Part shown: in pieces, positions 26,902 through 35,748 of the stretch | Numbering within the stretch: the stretch's first letter is position 1 | Layout of the letters: each line of letters opens with the position of its first letter | Source of the DNA: Pseudoclavibacter sp. AY1H1 | GTDB lineage: Bacteria > Actinomycetota > Actinomycetes > Actinomycetales > Microbacteriaceae | Assembly: GCF_002931055.1 (NCBI RefSeq) | Contig: NZ_PSXX01000015.1 | Span: 30,997 to 94,996, forward strand | Length of the DNA: 64,000 nucleotides | Direction: 5' to 3' | Made by a program: the position numbers and the translations under genes | Notes under the pieces: generated by a model | Told to the model about the DNA's origin: nothing | The model's input: only the letters and a program-made list of their open reading frames with translations | The model's database searches: none

Positions 26902-28392
26902 ATGGACACCATGCATCTCGACTCCTTCATCAACGGCCGCCGAGTGGCCTCGCCCGCGTCGCTCGCAGTGGTCAGCCCCATCGACGGGCACACCGTCGTC
27001 GGTTCCGTCGCGAACGCGAGCCCCGAGCAGGTGCGGGATGCGCTTGCCGCAGCCCGGACCGCAGCTCCGCTCTGGGCGGCGGTCCCGGCAGCCGACCGCG
27101 CGCGACAGCTCTCGGACGCGACCGAGGACGCCGCGGCGAACCCCGACCACTCCGGGCACCTCATCGCGAGCGAGATGGGCAAGCCCGCACAGGACGCGCA
27201 CGGCGAGTTCCAGTTCGCCCGGCACCTCGCGAAGTTCTGCGCCGAGCACCTCGACGCGGTCTGCGCCGAGCAGCTCATCGACGATGCCGAGGGCACCCTG
27301 CTGCGCGTCGTCGAACCCATGGGCGTCGTCGCCGCCATCACCCCGTGGAACGCGCCCGTCATCCTCGCCGCACTCAAGGTCATCCCGGCGCTCATGACCG
27401 GCAACACCATGGTGCTCAAGCCCTCACCGCTCGCGCCCCTCGCCGTCACCGCGTTCTACTCCGCGATCGCCGCCAGACTGCCCGCCGGTGTCCTGAACCT
27501 CGTCAACGGCGAAGGCGAGACGGGAAGCGCACTCGTCGAGAGCCCCGACGTCGACCTCATCTCCTTCACGGGCGGCCCCGCCGCGGCCCGAGCCATCGGA
27601 GCAGCCGCCGCCCGCACCATCCGCCCCACCGTCATGGAGCTCGGCGGCAACGACGCGGCGATCCTCCTCGACGACGCCGACTGGGGCCCGGAGCTCGCCG
27701 AGCGGGTCGTGTTCGGTGCCATGCTGACGAGCGGGCAGGTGTGCATGGCCATCAAGCGCGTCTACGTTCCCCGCGAGCGCCACGACGCCTTCGTCGCCGA
27801 CCTCGTGGCCGCCGCCGAGCGAGTCCTGCGGGTCGGAGACCCGAGGGTCGAGGGCGTGACGATCGGCCCCGTCATCAGCGGCGACGCGCGCGCACGCCTC
27901 GAAGCCCTCCGCGAGCGGTCAGCGGATGCGGGCGGGACCGTCACCGAGATCGGCACGCTCGACGAGTCCATCACCCCCGGCGGCCATTGGGTTCGGCCCG
28001 CGATCGTCACGGGCCTGCGCGACACGGACGAGCTCGTCCGCGAGGAGCAGTTCGGGCCGCTCCTCCCGATCCTCGCCTACGACACCGTCGACGAGGCCAT
28101 CGAGCGAGCGAACGGGGTCGAGCACGGGCTTGCCTCGTCGGTGTGGAGCGTCGACATTCCGCGAGCGCAGGCCGTCGCGCGCCGACTCAGAGCGGGGTTC
28201 ACGTTCATCAACTGCGCCAACCGTGCCGGAGTATCCCTCCGAGCCCCGATGGGTGGGCGCGGGGTCAGCGGCCACGGGCGAGAGTTCGGGGAGCTCGGCC
28301 TCTCCGAGTACGTGCAGAGCCACAGCATCAACTATCCGGCGACGGCACGGGTCGGAGCGGTGATGGCCGCGAACCGGTACCCGGGATCCTGA
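26902..28392 (+). CDS. NAD(P)+-dependent aldehyde dehydrogenase
   Basis: 496 residues, full length. Substrate/cofactor motifs: ITPWNAPVILAALKVIPALM (catalytic Asn), VMELGGNDAAILL (general base Glu), SGQVCMAIKRVYVP (nucleophile Cys), and the late EEQFGPLLPILAYD and NGVEHGLASSVW. It oxidises an aldehyde to the acid. ATG 26902 is chosen; ATG 26911 (MHLDSFINGRR) is equally possible. Divergent from the SDR with shared operators, consistent with a dehydrogenase pair converting an alcohol to an acid. Confidence 0.88.
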   Translation: MDTMHLDSFINGRRVASPASLAVVSPIDGHTVVGSVANASPEQVRDALAAARTAAPLWAAVPAADRARQLSDATEDAAANPDHSGHLIASEMGKPAQDAHGEFQFARHLAKFCAEHLDAVCAEQLIDDAEGTLLRVVEPMGVVAAITPWNAPVILAALKVIPALMTGNTMVLKPSPLAPLAVTAFYSAIAARLPAGVLNLVNGEGETGSALVESPDVDLISFTGGPAAARAIGAAAARTIRPTVMELGGNDAAILLDDADWGPELAERVVFGAMLTSGQVCMAIKRVYVPRERHDAFVADLVAAAERVLRVGDPRVEGVTIGPVISGDARARLEALRERSADAGGTVTEIGTLDESITPGGHWVRPAIVTGLRDTDELVREEQFGPLLPILAYDTVDEAIERANGVEHGLASSVWSVDIPRAQAVARRLRAGFTFINCANRAGVSLRAPMGGRGVSGHGREFGELGLSEYVQSHSINYPATARVGAVMAANRYPGS

Positions 28393-28531
28393 ACGGCACG
28401 GGCCCGCGGGGAACGGCGCGTACTCCTCGAGCGCGGCGCCGCCCTGCCGAGCCCCGCCCTGCCAAGCACGATGCGGATTCGCCGAGCGCTGCGAGGAGGG
28501 ACCCCGAAGCGTGCCGCCCAGTCGGTGCCGC

Positions 28532-28852
28532 TCAGCGCGTGCCGGTCCCGCGCATCCAGTCGTCGCCGTTGCCGCTGAGCGACTCCTGCACCGCGGCCTC
28601 GGCGTCGCTGAGCGCACGCTCGGCGGCGTCGAGCTCGAGCTTCGTCGCGCGCTCCGCGTCGAGGCGCTCACGGTCGGCGGCCTGCCGCTCTGCGCGCTCC
28701 GAGAGCGACAGGGACAGGGAGTCGGGCAGCTGCAGGTCCTCGCTGCGGAGGGCCGCGAGCCGCGACCTCAACTCTCGCGTGCGGAGGTATGCCTCGCGGA
28801 CGCGAAGCATGCGCTCCGACTGCTGGCCTGCTTCGTTCGCGCTCCCATTCAC
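28532..28852 (-). CDS. Small charged coiled-coil protein
   Basis: 106 residues from GTG 28852. Almost wholly helical and charged (VREAYLRTRELRSRLAALRS, then ERAERQAADRERLDAERATK), predicted coiled coil, no signal or membrane segment. Family unknown. Starts 28 bp after the stop of the DUF7882-like gene on the same strand, so the two may form an operon. Confidence 0.6.
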   Translation of the reverse strand: MNGSANEAGQQSERMLRVREAYLRTRELRSRLAALRSEDLQLPDSLSLSLSERAERQAADRERLDAERATKLELDAAERALSDAEAAVQESLSGNGDDWMRGTGTR

Positions 28853-28880
28853 AGCACCGAGCCTAGAGCGTCCCGCGGGG

Positions 28881-29207
28881 TCACACCGCCAGCGACGTCG
28901 CCCTGGCGGGTGCCGGCTCCTGGCAGATGCGCATCCCGGTCGGCGAGTTGGCGGAGGCGATGATGGCGCGCACCCAGTCATCGTTGATCGCGGGGAGGCG
29001 TCCGCCGATGAAACGGAACCGAAGGTCGGTCGTTGGGCTTATCCAGAGCGTCTCCCGACCGCTGCCCTGATTCGCGGGGCGCGACATGGAGAAGGCGACG
29101 CTGTGGCCCGCCCGGAGCATGCTGAGGAGTGCGACTTTGAGATGCAGGAGCGGGCGGTCGTCGATCTCCAGCTCGTGCCCTTGACTGCCGTAGTACATGA
29201 ATCCCAT
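28881..29207 (-). CDS. DUF7882-like small protein
   Basis: 108 residues. The pattern MGFMYYGSQGHELEIDDRPL, LHLKVALLSMLRAGHSVAFS, LWISPTTDLRFRFIGGRLP and INDDWVRAIIASANSPTGMR is the small DUF7882-type protein common in Microbacteriaceae, whose role is unknown. AGAGGTGA precedes the ATG at 29207. Upstream 270 bp to the next gene holds nothing recognisable. Confidence 0.72.
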   Translation of the reverse strand: MGFMYYGSQGHELEIDDRPLLHLKVALLSMLRAGHSVAFSMSRPANQGSGRETLWISPTTDLRFRFIGGRLPAINDDWVRAIIASANSPTGMRICQEPAPARATSLAV

Positions 29208-29476
29208 GGGGTCACCTCTGGGTTGTGAGAAACCAAGGCGACGGATCCGTCTCGACCGCTCGGTGTGCGCCCCGAACAAGCGAAGGAGGGGCAGGGAGTA
29301 CCGATTGTTCTTTGAGTGTTGCACGCGAGCGGCGCATTGCCTATGTGATCACCTGATCTCACAGCCTGCCGTTATCGGATGGAGGCACGGCCTGTCAATG
29401 CGGTTGCCCGGGGATCGCATCGAGAGTTGGGTGAGGGTCCACCCCGCCGCATCACCGCGTTCGCCAAGAGGAACCC

Positions 29477-29740
29477 ATGGACTATCTCGTGCACATCAAC
29501 GGCCGCGACTTCGTCGTCGGCGAGAACGCGATCGAGGGTCTGCGCTCGAGCCTGCTCGGCGCTGCCAGCGCCGGTGGCGGCTTCGTCGAGCTTCCCCACC
29601 CGACGGCGGCGGGCACGGCAGCGCTTGTGCTGCCCGAGTCGGCGGTGTGGATCGAGCCCGTCCCCGGGGAGGTCGTGGCTGACGAGGCCGGCTTCGTGCC
29701 GGACATTGCCTTCGTCGACGTGGAGGCGGCGCAGCGATAG
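29477..29740 (+). CDS. Hypothetical protein, 87 aa
   Basis: Acidic small protein (MDYLVHINGRDFVVGENAIE through VPDIAFVDVEAAQR), predicted beta-rich at the start with one amphipathic helix. The AGAGGA before the ATG supports translation. No family recognised. It faces away from the DUF7882-like gene and lies 48 bp before the second SDR. Confidence 0.6.
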   Translation: MDYLVHINGRDFVVGENAIEGLRSSLLGAASAGGGFVELPHPTAAGTAALVLPESAVWIEPVPGEVVADEAGFVPDIAFVDVEAAQR

Positions 29741-29788
29741 CGGACGCATGCCGCGCTCCTCGTGGCCCGCACCTCGTACCGTGGGTGC

Positions 29789-30568
29789 ATGAGCATCACA
29801 GGAGAGCCCAGGGTCGCCCTCGTCACCGGCGTCGGCCGCCGCCGCTCCATCGGAGCCGCGCTGGCGATCGGTCTGGCTCGAGATGGCTGGCACCTCGCGC
29901 TCAACCACTGGCAGGCCTACGATGACCGGCTCGGTCTCGAGCGGTCCGGTGACGACCCGCGGTCAGTGGCGCAGGAATGCCGCGAGCTCGGCGCATCCGT
30001 GGAACTCGTCGAGGGCGACCTGAGCGACCCGGCGGTTCCGGCCATGCTCATCGGCAGGGCGCAGAGCCTCGGCACGGTCTCGGGGCTCGTCATGTCGCAC
30101 GCCGAATCCGTCGACAGCTCCATCCTCACGACGAGCCTCGACAGCTGGGACCGCCACTTCGCCGTCAACGCGCGAGCGACATGGCTGCTCATCAAGGCGT
30201 TCGCCGAGCAGCTGCCCGCGACCGGACCAACGGGCGATGCTCGTGCCAGCATCGTCGCCCTCACGAGCGACCACACCGTTGAGAACCTGCCGTACGGCGC
30301 CAGCAAGGGCGCGCTCGATCGCATCGTCACGGCGGCCGCCGCGGAGCTCGCCGACAGGGGCGTTCGCGCGAACGTCATCAACCCCGGCCCGATCGACACG
30401 GGGTGGATGGACGACGCGACCCGCGCCGGGTGCCGGGAGGCGACGCCCGCCGGTCGCCTCGGGACGGCGGAGGACACCGCGAACCTCGTGCGGTTCCTGC
30501 TCTCACCGCAGGGAGCCTGGATCAACGGGCAGGTACTGTCCAGCAACGGCGGGTTCACGGTCGGATAG
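29789..30568 (+). CDS. SDR family oxidoreductase
   Basis: 259 residues. Glycine motif ALVTGVGRRRSIGAALAIGL with an unusual Arg-rich loop, VMSHAES in place of NNAG, Ser in ALTSDHTVENLPYGASKGAL with YGASK, and a C-terminal NPGPIDTGWMDD and LSSNGGFTVG typical of enoyl-ACP-reductase-like or FabG-like SDRs. ATG 29789 chosen because the Rossmann strand follows directly; no clear ribosome site is seen. Not linked to the catabolic regulon by any operator. Confidence 0.8.
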   Translation: MSITGEPRVALVTGVGRRRSIGAALAIGLARDGWHLALNHWQAYDDRLGLERSGDDPRSVAQECRELGASVELVEGDLSDPAVPAMLIGRAQSLGTVSGLVMSHAESVDSSILTTSLDSWDRHFAVNARATWLLIKAFAEQLPATGPTGDARASIVALTSDHTVENLPYGASKGALDRIVTAAAAELADRGVRANVINPGPIDTGWMDDATRAGCREATPAGRLGTAEDTANLVRFLLSPQGAWINGQVLSSNGGFTVG

Positions 30569-30600
30569 GTGCGGGCGGCTCGATCCGGTAGACATGACGC

Positions 30601-30936
30601 ATGACTGCCGACCAGCGACGCCGACCGGTTCGCTTCTGGACGCTCCTGACCGTCATCATCCTGCTCGGAGTGGGGCTGGCGACGTGGCTGTTCCTCCCGG
30701 TCGCGCTGGAGGAGCACTGCGCCCAGCTCGTCGGCGCGCCGGAGACCTGCCTCGACCTGCGGCACTCGCCCGCCGGAATCCCCACCGCCTTCTCGCTCTG
30801 GTTCAACGCGCTCGGTGCGACTATCGGGGTGCCCATCATCGTCATCGTCGTCCTGCGCTTCGTTCGAGCGCAGCGTGCGACGCCACCGCCAGCGCAACCC
30901 GGCTCAGCGATCGCACCCGAGGGGCGGGCCTCGTGA
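30601..30936 (+). CDS. Two-helix membrane protein
   Basis: 111 residues: helix at about 12-34 (FWTLLTVIILLGVGLATWLF), an external loop with two cysteines (EEHCAQ and ETCLDL), second helix at about 64-88, Arg/Pro/Ala tail. Its stop overlaps the GTG of the next gene, which has the same layout, suggesting a tandem paralog pair. Function unknown. Confidence 0.65.
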   Translation: MTADQRRRPVRFWTLLTVIILLGVGLATWLFLPVALEEHCAQLVGAPETCLDLRHSPAGIPTAFSLWFNALGATIGVPIIVIVVLRFVRAQRATPPPAQPGSAIAPEGRAS

Positions 30937-31205
30937 CGCCGCCTTTCCTGCGCCCACCTTCCACGTCCCGGATCTGGCTGTGGACGGCCGTGACCGCGAT
31001 CCTCATCTGCCTCGCGCTGGCACCCGTGTACACGTCGACGACCTGCCTCGACGCCCTCGACCCGGCGCACACCTCCTGCGAGGTCTCGCAGCTCGGCTTC
31101 GCGGGCAACCAGACCAACGGATGGCTGTGGCTCGCCGCCGTGATCGCGACCATCGCCGTCGGGTGGATTCTCGCGCGACGCCGCAGATCTCAGCCACGTC
31201 GCTGA
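30933..31205 (+). CDS. Two-helix membrane protein, paralog
   Basis: 90 residues from GTG 30933 (GTGA overlap). Helix (IWLWTAVTAILICLALAPVY), loop with TTCLDALDPAHTSCEV, second helix (WLWLAAVIATIAVGWILARR) and a basic tail. Like the preceding protein it has two loop cysteines between two helices. Unknown function; possibly a heteromeric membrane complex. Confidence 0.65.
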   Translation: MTPPFLRPPSTSRIWLWTAVTAILICLALAPVYTSTTCLDALDPAHTSCEVSQLGFAGNQTNGWLWLAAVIATIAVGWILARRRRSQPRR

Positions 31206-31270
31206 AGCACCGCCCGTGCCCCCAGATCTGCCCCCAGACCGGTCGCGCCCTCCCCTGCTAGCTTGAGCGC

Positions 31271-32461
31271 GTGGCCCCGCAGATCCCCCCGCAGCTCGCC
31301 GACCGGCACGCGCGTCACCTGCGCCGCCCTGCCACGGACACCACGCCCGAGTTCGACCTGGCCTACGCGCGAGGTGGACCGCGGGGGTCGACCCCGGTCG
31401 TCGTGATCCCGGGCGGGCCCGGCCTCGGCTCGCTGCTCCCATACCTCGGCTTCCGGAGGCGCGCCGCGCAGGGCGGCCTCGACGTCATCATGGTCGAGCA
31501 CCGCGGCATCGGCTTCTCCCGCACCGACCTGGGCGGGCGCGACCTGCCGAGTTCCGCGATGAACATCGTCGAGGTGATCGACGACATCGCGGCCGTGCTC
31601 GACCGGGAGGGCATCGCGCGGGCGCACATCGTCGGCGCCTCCTACGGCACATACCTCGCGTCGGCGTTCGGCGCCAGGCACCCGGACCGCGTCGCCGGCA
31701 TGCTGCTCGACTCCGCCCTGCAGTCCGCCGAGTCCCTGAACCTGGAGCGGCACACGGTGCGCGAACTGTTCTGGCACGCCGACACCGCAGCCGCAGAGGC
31801 GACGCACGCGCTCATCGACGCCGGCGTCGACTCGCGCATCCTGCTCGACGTGGCCCGCGCCGCCTACGAGCTGGGCGGCGACGAGCTCCTGGTCCCCGTG
31901 CTCCGACAGCGCGCGAACCACGCGCACACCGCAGCCTGGAGCGCCCTGCAGCTGTACGCGACCCGCGACCGCTCCATCGCCCGTTTCCCGGGCATCTACG
32001 AGTTCGACCTGTCCGGCGTCATCGGCTTCCGGGAGCTCGGCTACGGCGGCCACCCCGACGGGCTGCCCCTCGACCCCGCGCTCACCTACTCGGAGATCGC
32101 CGACCTCTTCCCCGCCTTCGCGGGCGAACCCTTCGACCTCGCCGAGGAGACGCCGAAGTTCCCGTGGCCGCTCGTGCTGCTCGTCGGCAGACGCGACCTG
32201 CGCACCCCGCCGCCCATCGCACGGGCAGTCGCCGCCACGGCTCAGGATGCGGTGCTCGTGCACATCGAGAACGGCCATTCGGCCCTCGAGTCCCACCCGC
32301 TGGTCCTGCTCAACGCCATCCGAGCACTCGTCCGCGGGCGCGAGCACTCGCTGCCCGCGGCATCCGCCGCGCTCGATCGACTCCCGCGCCGGGGGCTCGC
32401 CGCGCGCATCCCGGAGCTGCTCGGCGCCGCGACCCTCATCGAGAGCACCGTGAGGGCCTAG
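31271..32461 (+). CDS. Alpha/beta hydrolase (proline iminopeptidase-like)
   Basis: 396 residues. Oxyanion motif VVIPGGPGLGS, MVEHRGIGFSR (DxRGxGxS-like), nucleophile elbow VGASYG (Ser), late LLVGRRDLRTP carrying the acid, and the His in ENGHSALE. This is the pattern of S33 peptidases and related alpha/beta hydrolases; HGGPG is replaced by PGGPG. A cap domain lies at about 150-280. GTG start 31271. The stop lies inside a perfect 10-bp inverted repeat. Confidence 0.8.
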   Translation: MAPQIPPQLADRHARHLRRPATDTTPEFDLAYARGGPRGSTPVVVIPGGPGLGSLLPYLGFRRRAAQGGLDVIMVEHRGIGFSRTDLGGRDLPSSAMNIVEVIDDIAAVLDREGIARAHIVGASYGTYLASAFGARHPDRVAGMLLDSALQSAESLNLERHTVRELFWHADTAAAEATHALIDAGVDSRILLDVARAAYELGGDELLVPVLRQRANHAHTAAWSALQLYATRDRSIARFPGIYEFDLSGVIGFRELGYGGHPDGLPLDPALTYSEIADLFPAFAGEPFDLAEETPKFPWPLVLLVGRRDLRTPPPIARAVAATAQDAVLVHIENGHSALESHPLVLLNAIRALVRGREHSLPAASAALDRLPRRGLAARIPELLGAATLIESTVRA

Positions 32462-32530
32462 GACCCTGGGTTCCTAGGCCCTGGCACGCGCTGCTGCGCG
32501 GGGCCGGACTCGACCCCGCGCAGGCAGCAG
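32454..32530. terminator. Double hairpin between convergent genes
   Basis: Two hairpins: GGGCCTAGGA/TCCTAGGCCC (32454-32481), which includes the stop codon of the hydrolase, and GCTGCTGCGCGGGG against CCCCGCGCAGGCAGC (about 32490-32530). They separate the hydrolase from the RidA gene, whose stop follows at once. Confidence 0.6.
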
Positions 32531-32902
32531 CTACTCGCTGATGATCGCGTCGACCTCGACCTCGAGCAGGAGGTCCTTCGCGACAAGGCCAGCGGTGCCG
32601 ATGAACGCGCACGCCGGGCGGATCTCGCCGAAGACCTCGCCGTGCACGGCACCGACGGACTCGAAGTCGCGCTCGATATCGACGAGGAACACTCGAGTGC
32701 GCACGACGTCCGCCAGGCTGGCGCCGGCCTGCTCGAGCGCGGCGCCGATGCGCTCGAAGATCTCCCTCGCCTGCTCCTCAGCGTCGACACCCGGCGCCGT
32801 CGTGCCCGCCACGAAGACGTGGCTGCCGACCTTCACGGCCCGTGAGTAGCCGACCGTCGCCTCGTAGGGCGAACCGGAGGAGATGTTCGTGCGTTCGGTC
32901 AT
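32531..32902 (-). CDS. RidA family protein
   Basis: 123 residues. YjgF/RidA fold: SSGSPYEATVGYSRAVKVGS, VFVAGTTAPG, EQAREIFERIGAALEQAGAS, VVRTRVFLVDI and a C-terminal PACAFIGTAGLV, LLLEVEVDAI. The usual catalytic Arg of RidA (in an R-ATV or RS motif) appears as PACAF here, so this may be one of the Rid subgroups lacking imine deaminase activity. Transcribed alone or with the BCCT gene that lies upstream on the same strand. Confidence 0.85.
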   Translation of the reverse strand: MTERTNISSGSPYEATVGYSRAVKVGSHVFVAGTTAPGVDAEEQAREIFERIGAALEQAGASLADVVRTRVFLVDIERDFESVGAVHGEVFGEIRPACAFIGTAGLVAKDLLLEVEVDAIISE

Positions 32903-32995
32903 GAGGGGGCTCCTTCGTGAGGCAGGCGCTGAGTCCTGGCAGGGAATGTCAGCTCAGAGCATGCCACGACGGCGGAGACCTCGGAGGCCGTTGCG

Positions 32996-35014
32996 TCAGA
33001 CGCCGACACGGTCCCGGTCGCCCTCGGAGTCGGCGTCGGCATCGCCATCCCGATCGGCGCCGCCCGACTCGAGCGCCTCGCGGGTAGCCGGCGCCTCGAT
33101 GCGCGCCTGCTCCCCCGACTCGGCCTGCTCCCCCGACTCGGGGGACACCGTCGACGTCTCGCCGTCCGTCGACGCCTCCTCGCCCTTCACGACGTCGAGC
33201 ATGCCCGTCGTCGCGTCCGTGTACCACTCGGTGAGCGCCGGGTCCTCGGAATCCAGCCAGGCGCCAGCCCCATGCTCCGCCTCGACGACGCTCGCCCCGA
33301 ACACGAAGTCGTCCCCGTGCTCGGCGATACCGGCGCGGACGCCCTCGTCGATCGCCTCCCTCGCGTAGCGGCGGCGCATCATGTACGGGTCCATGCGCAG
33401 GTCCTTCGCCCACGCCCACATGATGCCCATGACGACGAACGCGAACGGCAGCGCCGTGACGACCATGATCGCCTGCAGCCCGGAGAGCGCATCCCGTCCG
33501 CCGGCGAGCAGCAGCGACGCCGCGATGAGGCCGAGCATGAGGCCCCAGAAGATCGTGACCCAACGCGACGGGACCGGCTTGCCCTGCTGGCTCATCGACC
33601 CCATCACCATCGACGCGGAATCGGCCGACGTGACGAAGAAGATCACGATGGAGACGAGCGCGACGAGACTCGTGATGAGTCCGAACGGCAGCTCCTGCAA
33701 GAGCGCGAACAGCATGAGCTCCGGGGCGCCAGCCTCGCTGATCGGCACCCCCTGCGACTCCATCCACATGCTCGTGCCACCCACGACGCCGAACCACAGC
33801 ATGCAGATGATCGACGGCACCACGATGACGACCGTCACGTACTGGCGGAGGGTGCGGCCGCGGGAGATCTTCGCGATGAACAGCCCCACGAACGGCGTCC
33901 ACGACACCCACCAGGCCCAGTAGTAGGTCGTCCAGGCCTGCATGAACGCCTCGGTGTCCCCGTCCATCTCCGTGTTGCGCATGAGCATCGTGCCGAGCTC
34001 ACCGAAGAACGCGACACCGGAGGCCGGGATGAGGTTCAGGAGCAGCAGCGTGGGTCCGGCGATGAAGATGAACACGCCGAGGAGGCCCGCGACCACCATG
34101 TTCACGTGCGACAGCATGCGGATGCCCCGCTTGACGCCCGAGACGGCGGACAGGATGAAGAGGGCCGTGAGCACCGCGATCGTCGCGATGAGGAAGCCGT
34201 TGCCGAGCTCGCCGATGCCGGTGACGACCTGCACGCCCGACGCGATCTGCAGCGCCCCGATGCCCAGCGAGACGGCCGTGCCGAAGAGGGTCACAAGGAT
34301 CGCGAACACGTCGATGATGGGCCCGAACCAGCCCTGCGTGCGCTGCGAGAACACCGACTCGAACAGCGCCGAGATGAGCGGCGCGCGGCCACGGCGGTAG
34401 GAGGCGTACGCGATGGCCCCGCCGACGAGCGCGTAGTACGCCCACGCCATGGGCCCCCAGTGCAGCACCGTCTGCGCGAGCGCCGTGTGCATCGCATCCA
34501 CGGTGCCCGACTCCGCGTCGAAGCCGTGCGGTGGTGCGAGGAAGTAGGTGAGCGGCTCCATGGGCCCGTAGAAGAGGAGGCCGATGCCGATGCCCGCCGA
34601 GAAGAGCATCGCGATCCACGACACCATCGAGAACTCGGGCTTCTCGTCGTCCGCGCCGAGCCTCACACCACCGGTTCGCCCGTAGCCGACGACGAGCATG
34701 AAGACGGCGACGGCGATCGTGAGCACCGAGAACAGCCAGCCGAAGCTGCCCGTCACCCAGTCGAGCGAGGCCGTGCCGACCGCCGAGAGGCTGTCGGGCG
34801 AGACGAGCGCCCAGGCGATGACCGCGACGACGCCAGCGCCGGCGATGCCGAACACCGACCAGTTCGTGCGGAACAAGCGGCCGGTCTGCTCGACGCCGAT
34901 GCCGGGAACGAGGGCCGGATGCACCGGATCCGGGTCGATCACCTCCCGGATGATGCGTGTCACCGGCTTGCGCTGCGGTCCGATCAAGGAGGGTGGTGTG
35001 TCCTGTGAGCTCAT
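32996..35014 (-). CDS. BCCT family betaine/carnitine/choline transporter
   Basis: 672 residues, 12 predicted helices. The BCCT substrate signature is clear: GIGIGLLFYGPMEPLTYFLA, WAYYALVGGAIAYASYRRGR and the helix 8 motif YYWAWWVSWTPFVGLFIAKI. A C-terminal cytoplasmic tail of about 110 residues is acidic and low in complexity (SPESGEQAESGEQARIEAPA and a terminal Asp/Arg run), as in osmosensing BetP-type carriers, though its charge is opposite to BetP's basic sensor helix. Sodium- or proton-driven uptake of a quaternary ammonium compatible solute is expected. Start at 35014 has only a weak ribosome site. Confidence 0.88.
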   Translation of the reverse strand: MSSQDTPPSLIGPQRKPVTRIIREVIDPDPVHPALVPGIGVEQTGRLFRTNWSVFGIAGAGVVAVIAWALVSPDSLSAVGTASLDWVTGSFGWLFSVLTIAVAVFMLVVGYGRTGGVRLGADDEKPEFSMVSWIAMLFSAGIGIGLLFYGPMEPLTYFLAPPHGFDAESGTVDAMHTALAQTVLHWGPMAWAYYALVGGAIAYASYRRGRAPLISALFESVFSQRTQGWFGPIIDVFAILVTLFGTAVSLGIGALQIASGVQVVTGIGELGNGFLIATIAVLTALFILSAVSGVKRGIRMLSHVNMVVAGLLGVFIFIAGPTLLLLNLIPASGVAFFGELGTMLMRNTEMDGDTEAFMQAWTTYYWAWWVSWTPFVGLFIAKISRGRTLRQYVTVVIVVPSIICMLWFGVVGGTSMWMESQGVPISEAGAPELMLFALLQELPFGLITSLVALVSIVIFFVTSADSASMVMGSMSQQGKPVPSRWVTIFWGLMLGLIAASLLLAGGRDALSGLQAIMVVTALPFAFVVMGIMWAWAKDLRMDPYMMRRRYAREAIDEGVRAGIAEHGDDFVFGASVVEAEHGAGAWLDSEDPALTEWYTDATTGMLDVVKGEEASTDGETSTVSPESGEQAESGEQARIEAPATREALESGGADRDGDADADSEGDRDRVGV

Positions 35015-35215
35015 GGCGTTGGGATCATCCGTTTCTCTTGGGGGAAGGCAAACGGGGTGCAACGTTACCCGAACGGGGCGTCGGACCCACTTCCGCGAGG
35101 GGCCAGCGCAGCCGGAAGCGGCCCCGTTCGCCGAGGAATCTCGGAGACTGCTCGGACACACTTGGAGGCTGGTGCGCATCCGCCATCGCCCCCCCCCGAA
35201 CGCGAAGGAATCTCC

Positions 35216-35671
35216 ATGTCGCTCAACATCGCCGACCTCAAGATCACCAGCCCCGACTTCGAGGCTGGCACTCGCCTCGCCGACCAGTTCGCGGCCGATG
35301 GAGGCAATGCCGCCCCGCGCCTCGAGATCACCGGAGTGCCCGCGGAAGCCGTCGAGCTCGCCCTCATCGTCCACGACCCGGATGCACCGCTCCCCCTCGG
35401 TTTCACCCACTGGGTCGTCTACGGGCTCCCCGCCCAGGACGGCGTGATCGACGCGGGCGCCGACCATGCACGCGTCGCCGAGAACACCGCAGGGAAGACC
35501 GAGTACATGGGGCCGAAGCCGCCAGCTGGCCACGGCGACCACCACTACTTCTTCACCGTCTACGCGCTCGACCACCACGTCGAGGGAACCCCCTCACGCG
35601 AGGAGTTCCTCGACGGCTACGCGCACGCCATCCTCGAGCAGAACCGAGTCGTGGGCCTCTACTCGAACTAG
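35216..35671 (+). CDS. YbhB/YbcL family PEBP-like protein
   Basis: 151 residues. Phosphatidylethanolamine-binding fold: LKITSPDFEAGTRL, GNAAPRLEITGVP, ELALIVHDPDAPLPLGFTHW (DPDAP motif), YMGPKPPAGHGDHHYFFTVY (GPxPPxGHxH) and final EQNRVVGLYSN. GAAGGA precedes the ATG. Ligand and role in bacteria are poorly known. Divergent from the BCCT transporter. Confidence 0.88.
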   Translation: MSLNIADLKITSPDFEAGTRLADQFAADGGNAAPRLEITGVPAEAVELALIVHDPDAPLPLGFTHWVVYGLPAQDGVIDAGADHARVAENTAGKTEYMGPKPPAGHGDHHYFFTVYALDHHVEGTPSREEFLDGYAHAILEQNRVVGLYSN

Positions 35672-35748
35672 GGCGCGGTCACGCGATCGGAGGGCGGGGC
35701 ACATCGCTTCGCCCTCCAGCGCTTGGGCGCGGGCAGAGCATGTCGTCG

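Noticed and set aside
25884..29228. A 1114-codon open frame on the plus strand
   Set aside because: It runs antisense to the SDR and out of frame with the ALDH gene; its product is Arg/Pro/His rich, typical of the shadow frame in GC-rich DNA.
35015..35215. Riboswitch upstream of BCCT or PEBP genes
   Set aside because: No conserved riboswitch core could be recognised in this divergent 200-bp region.
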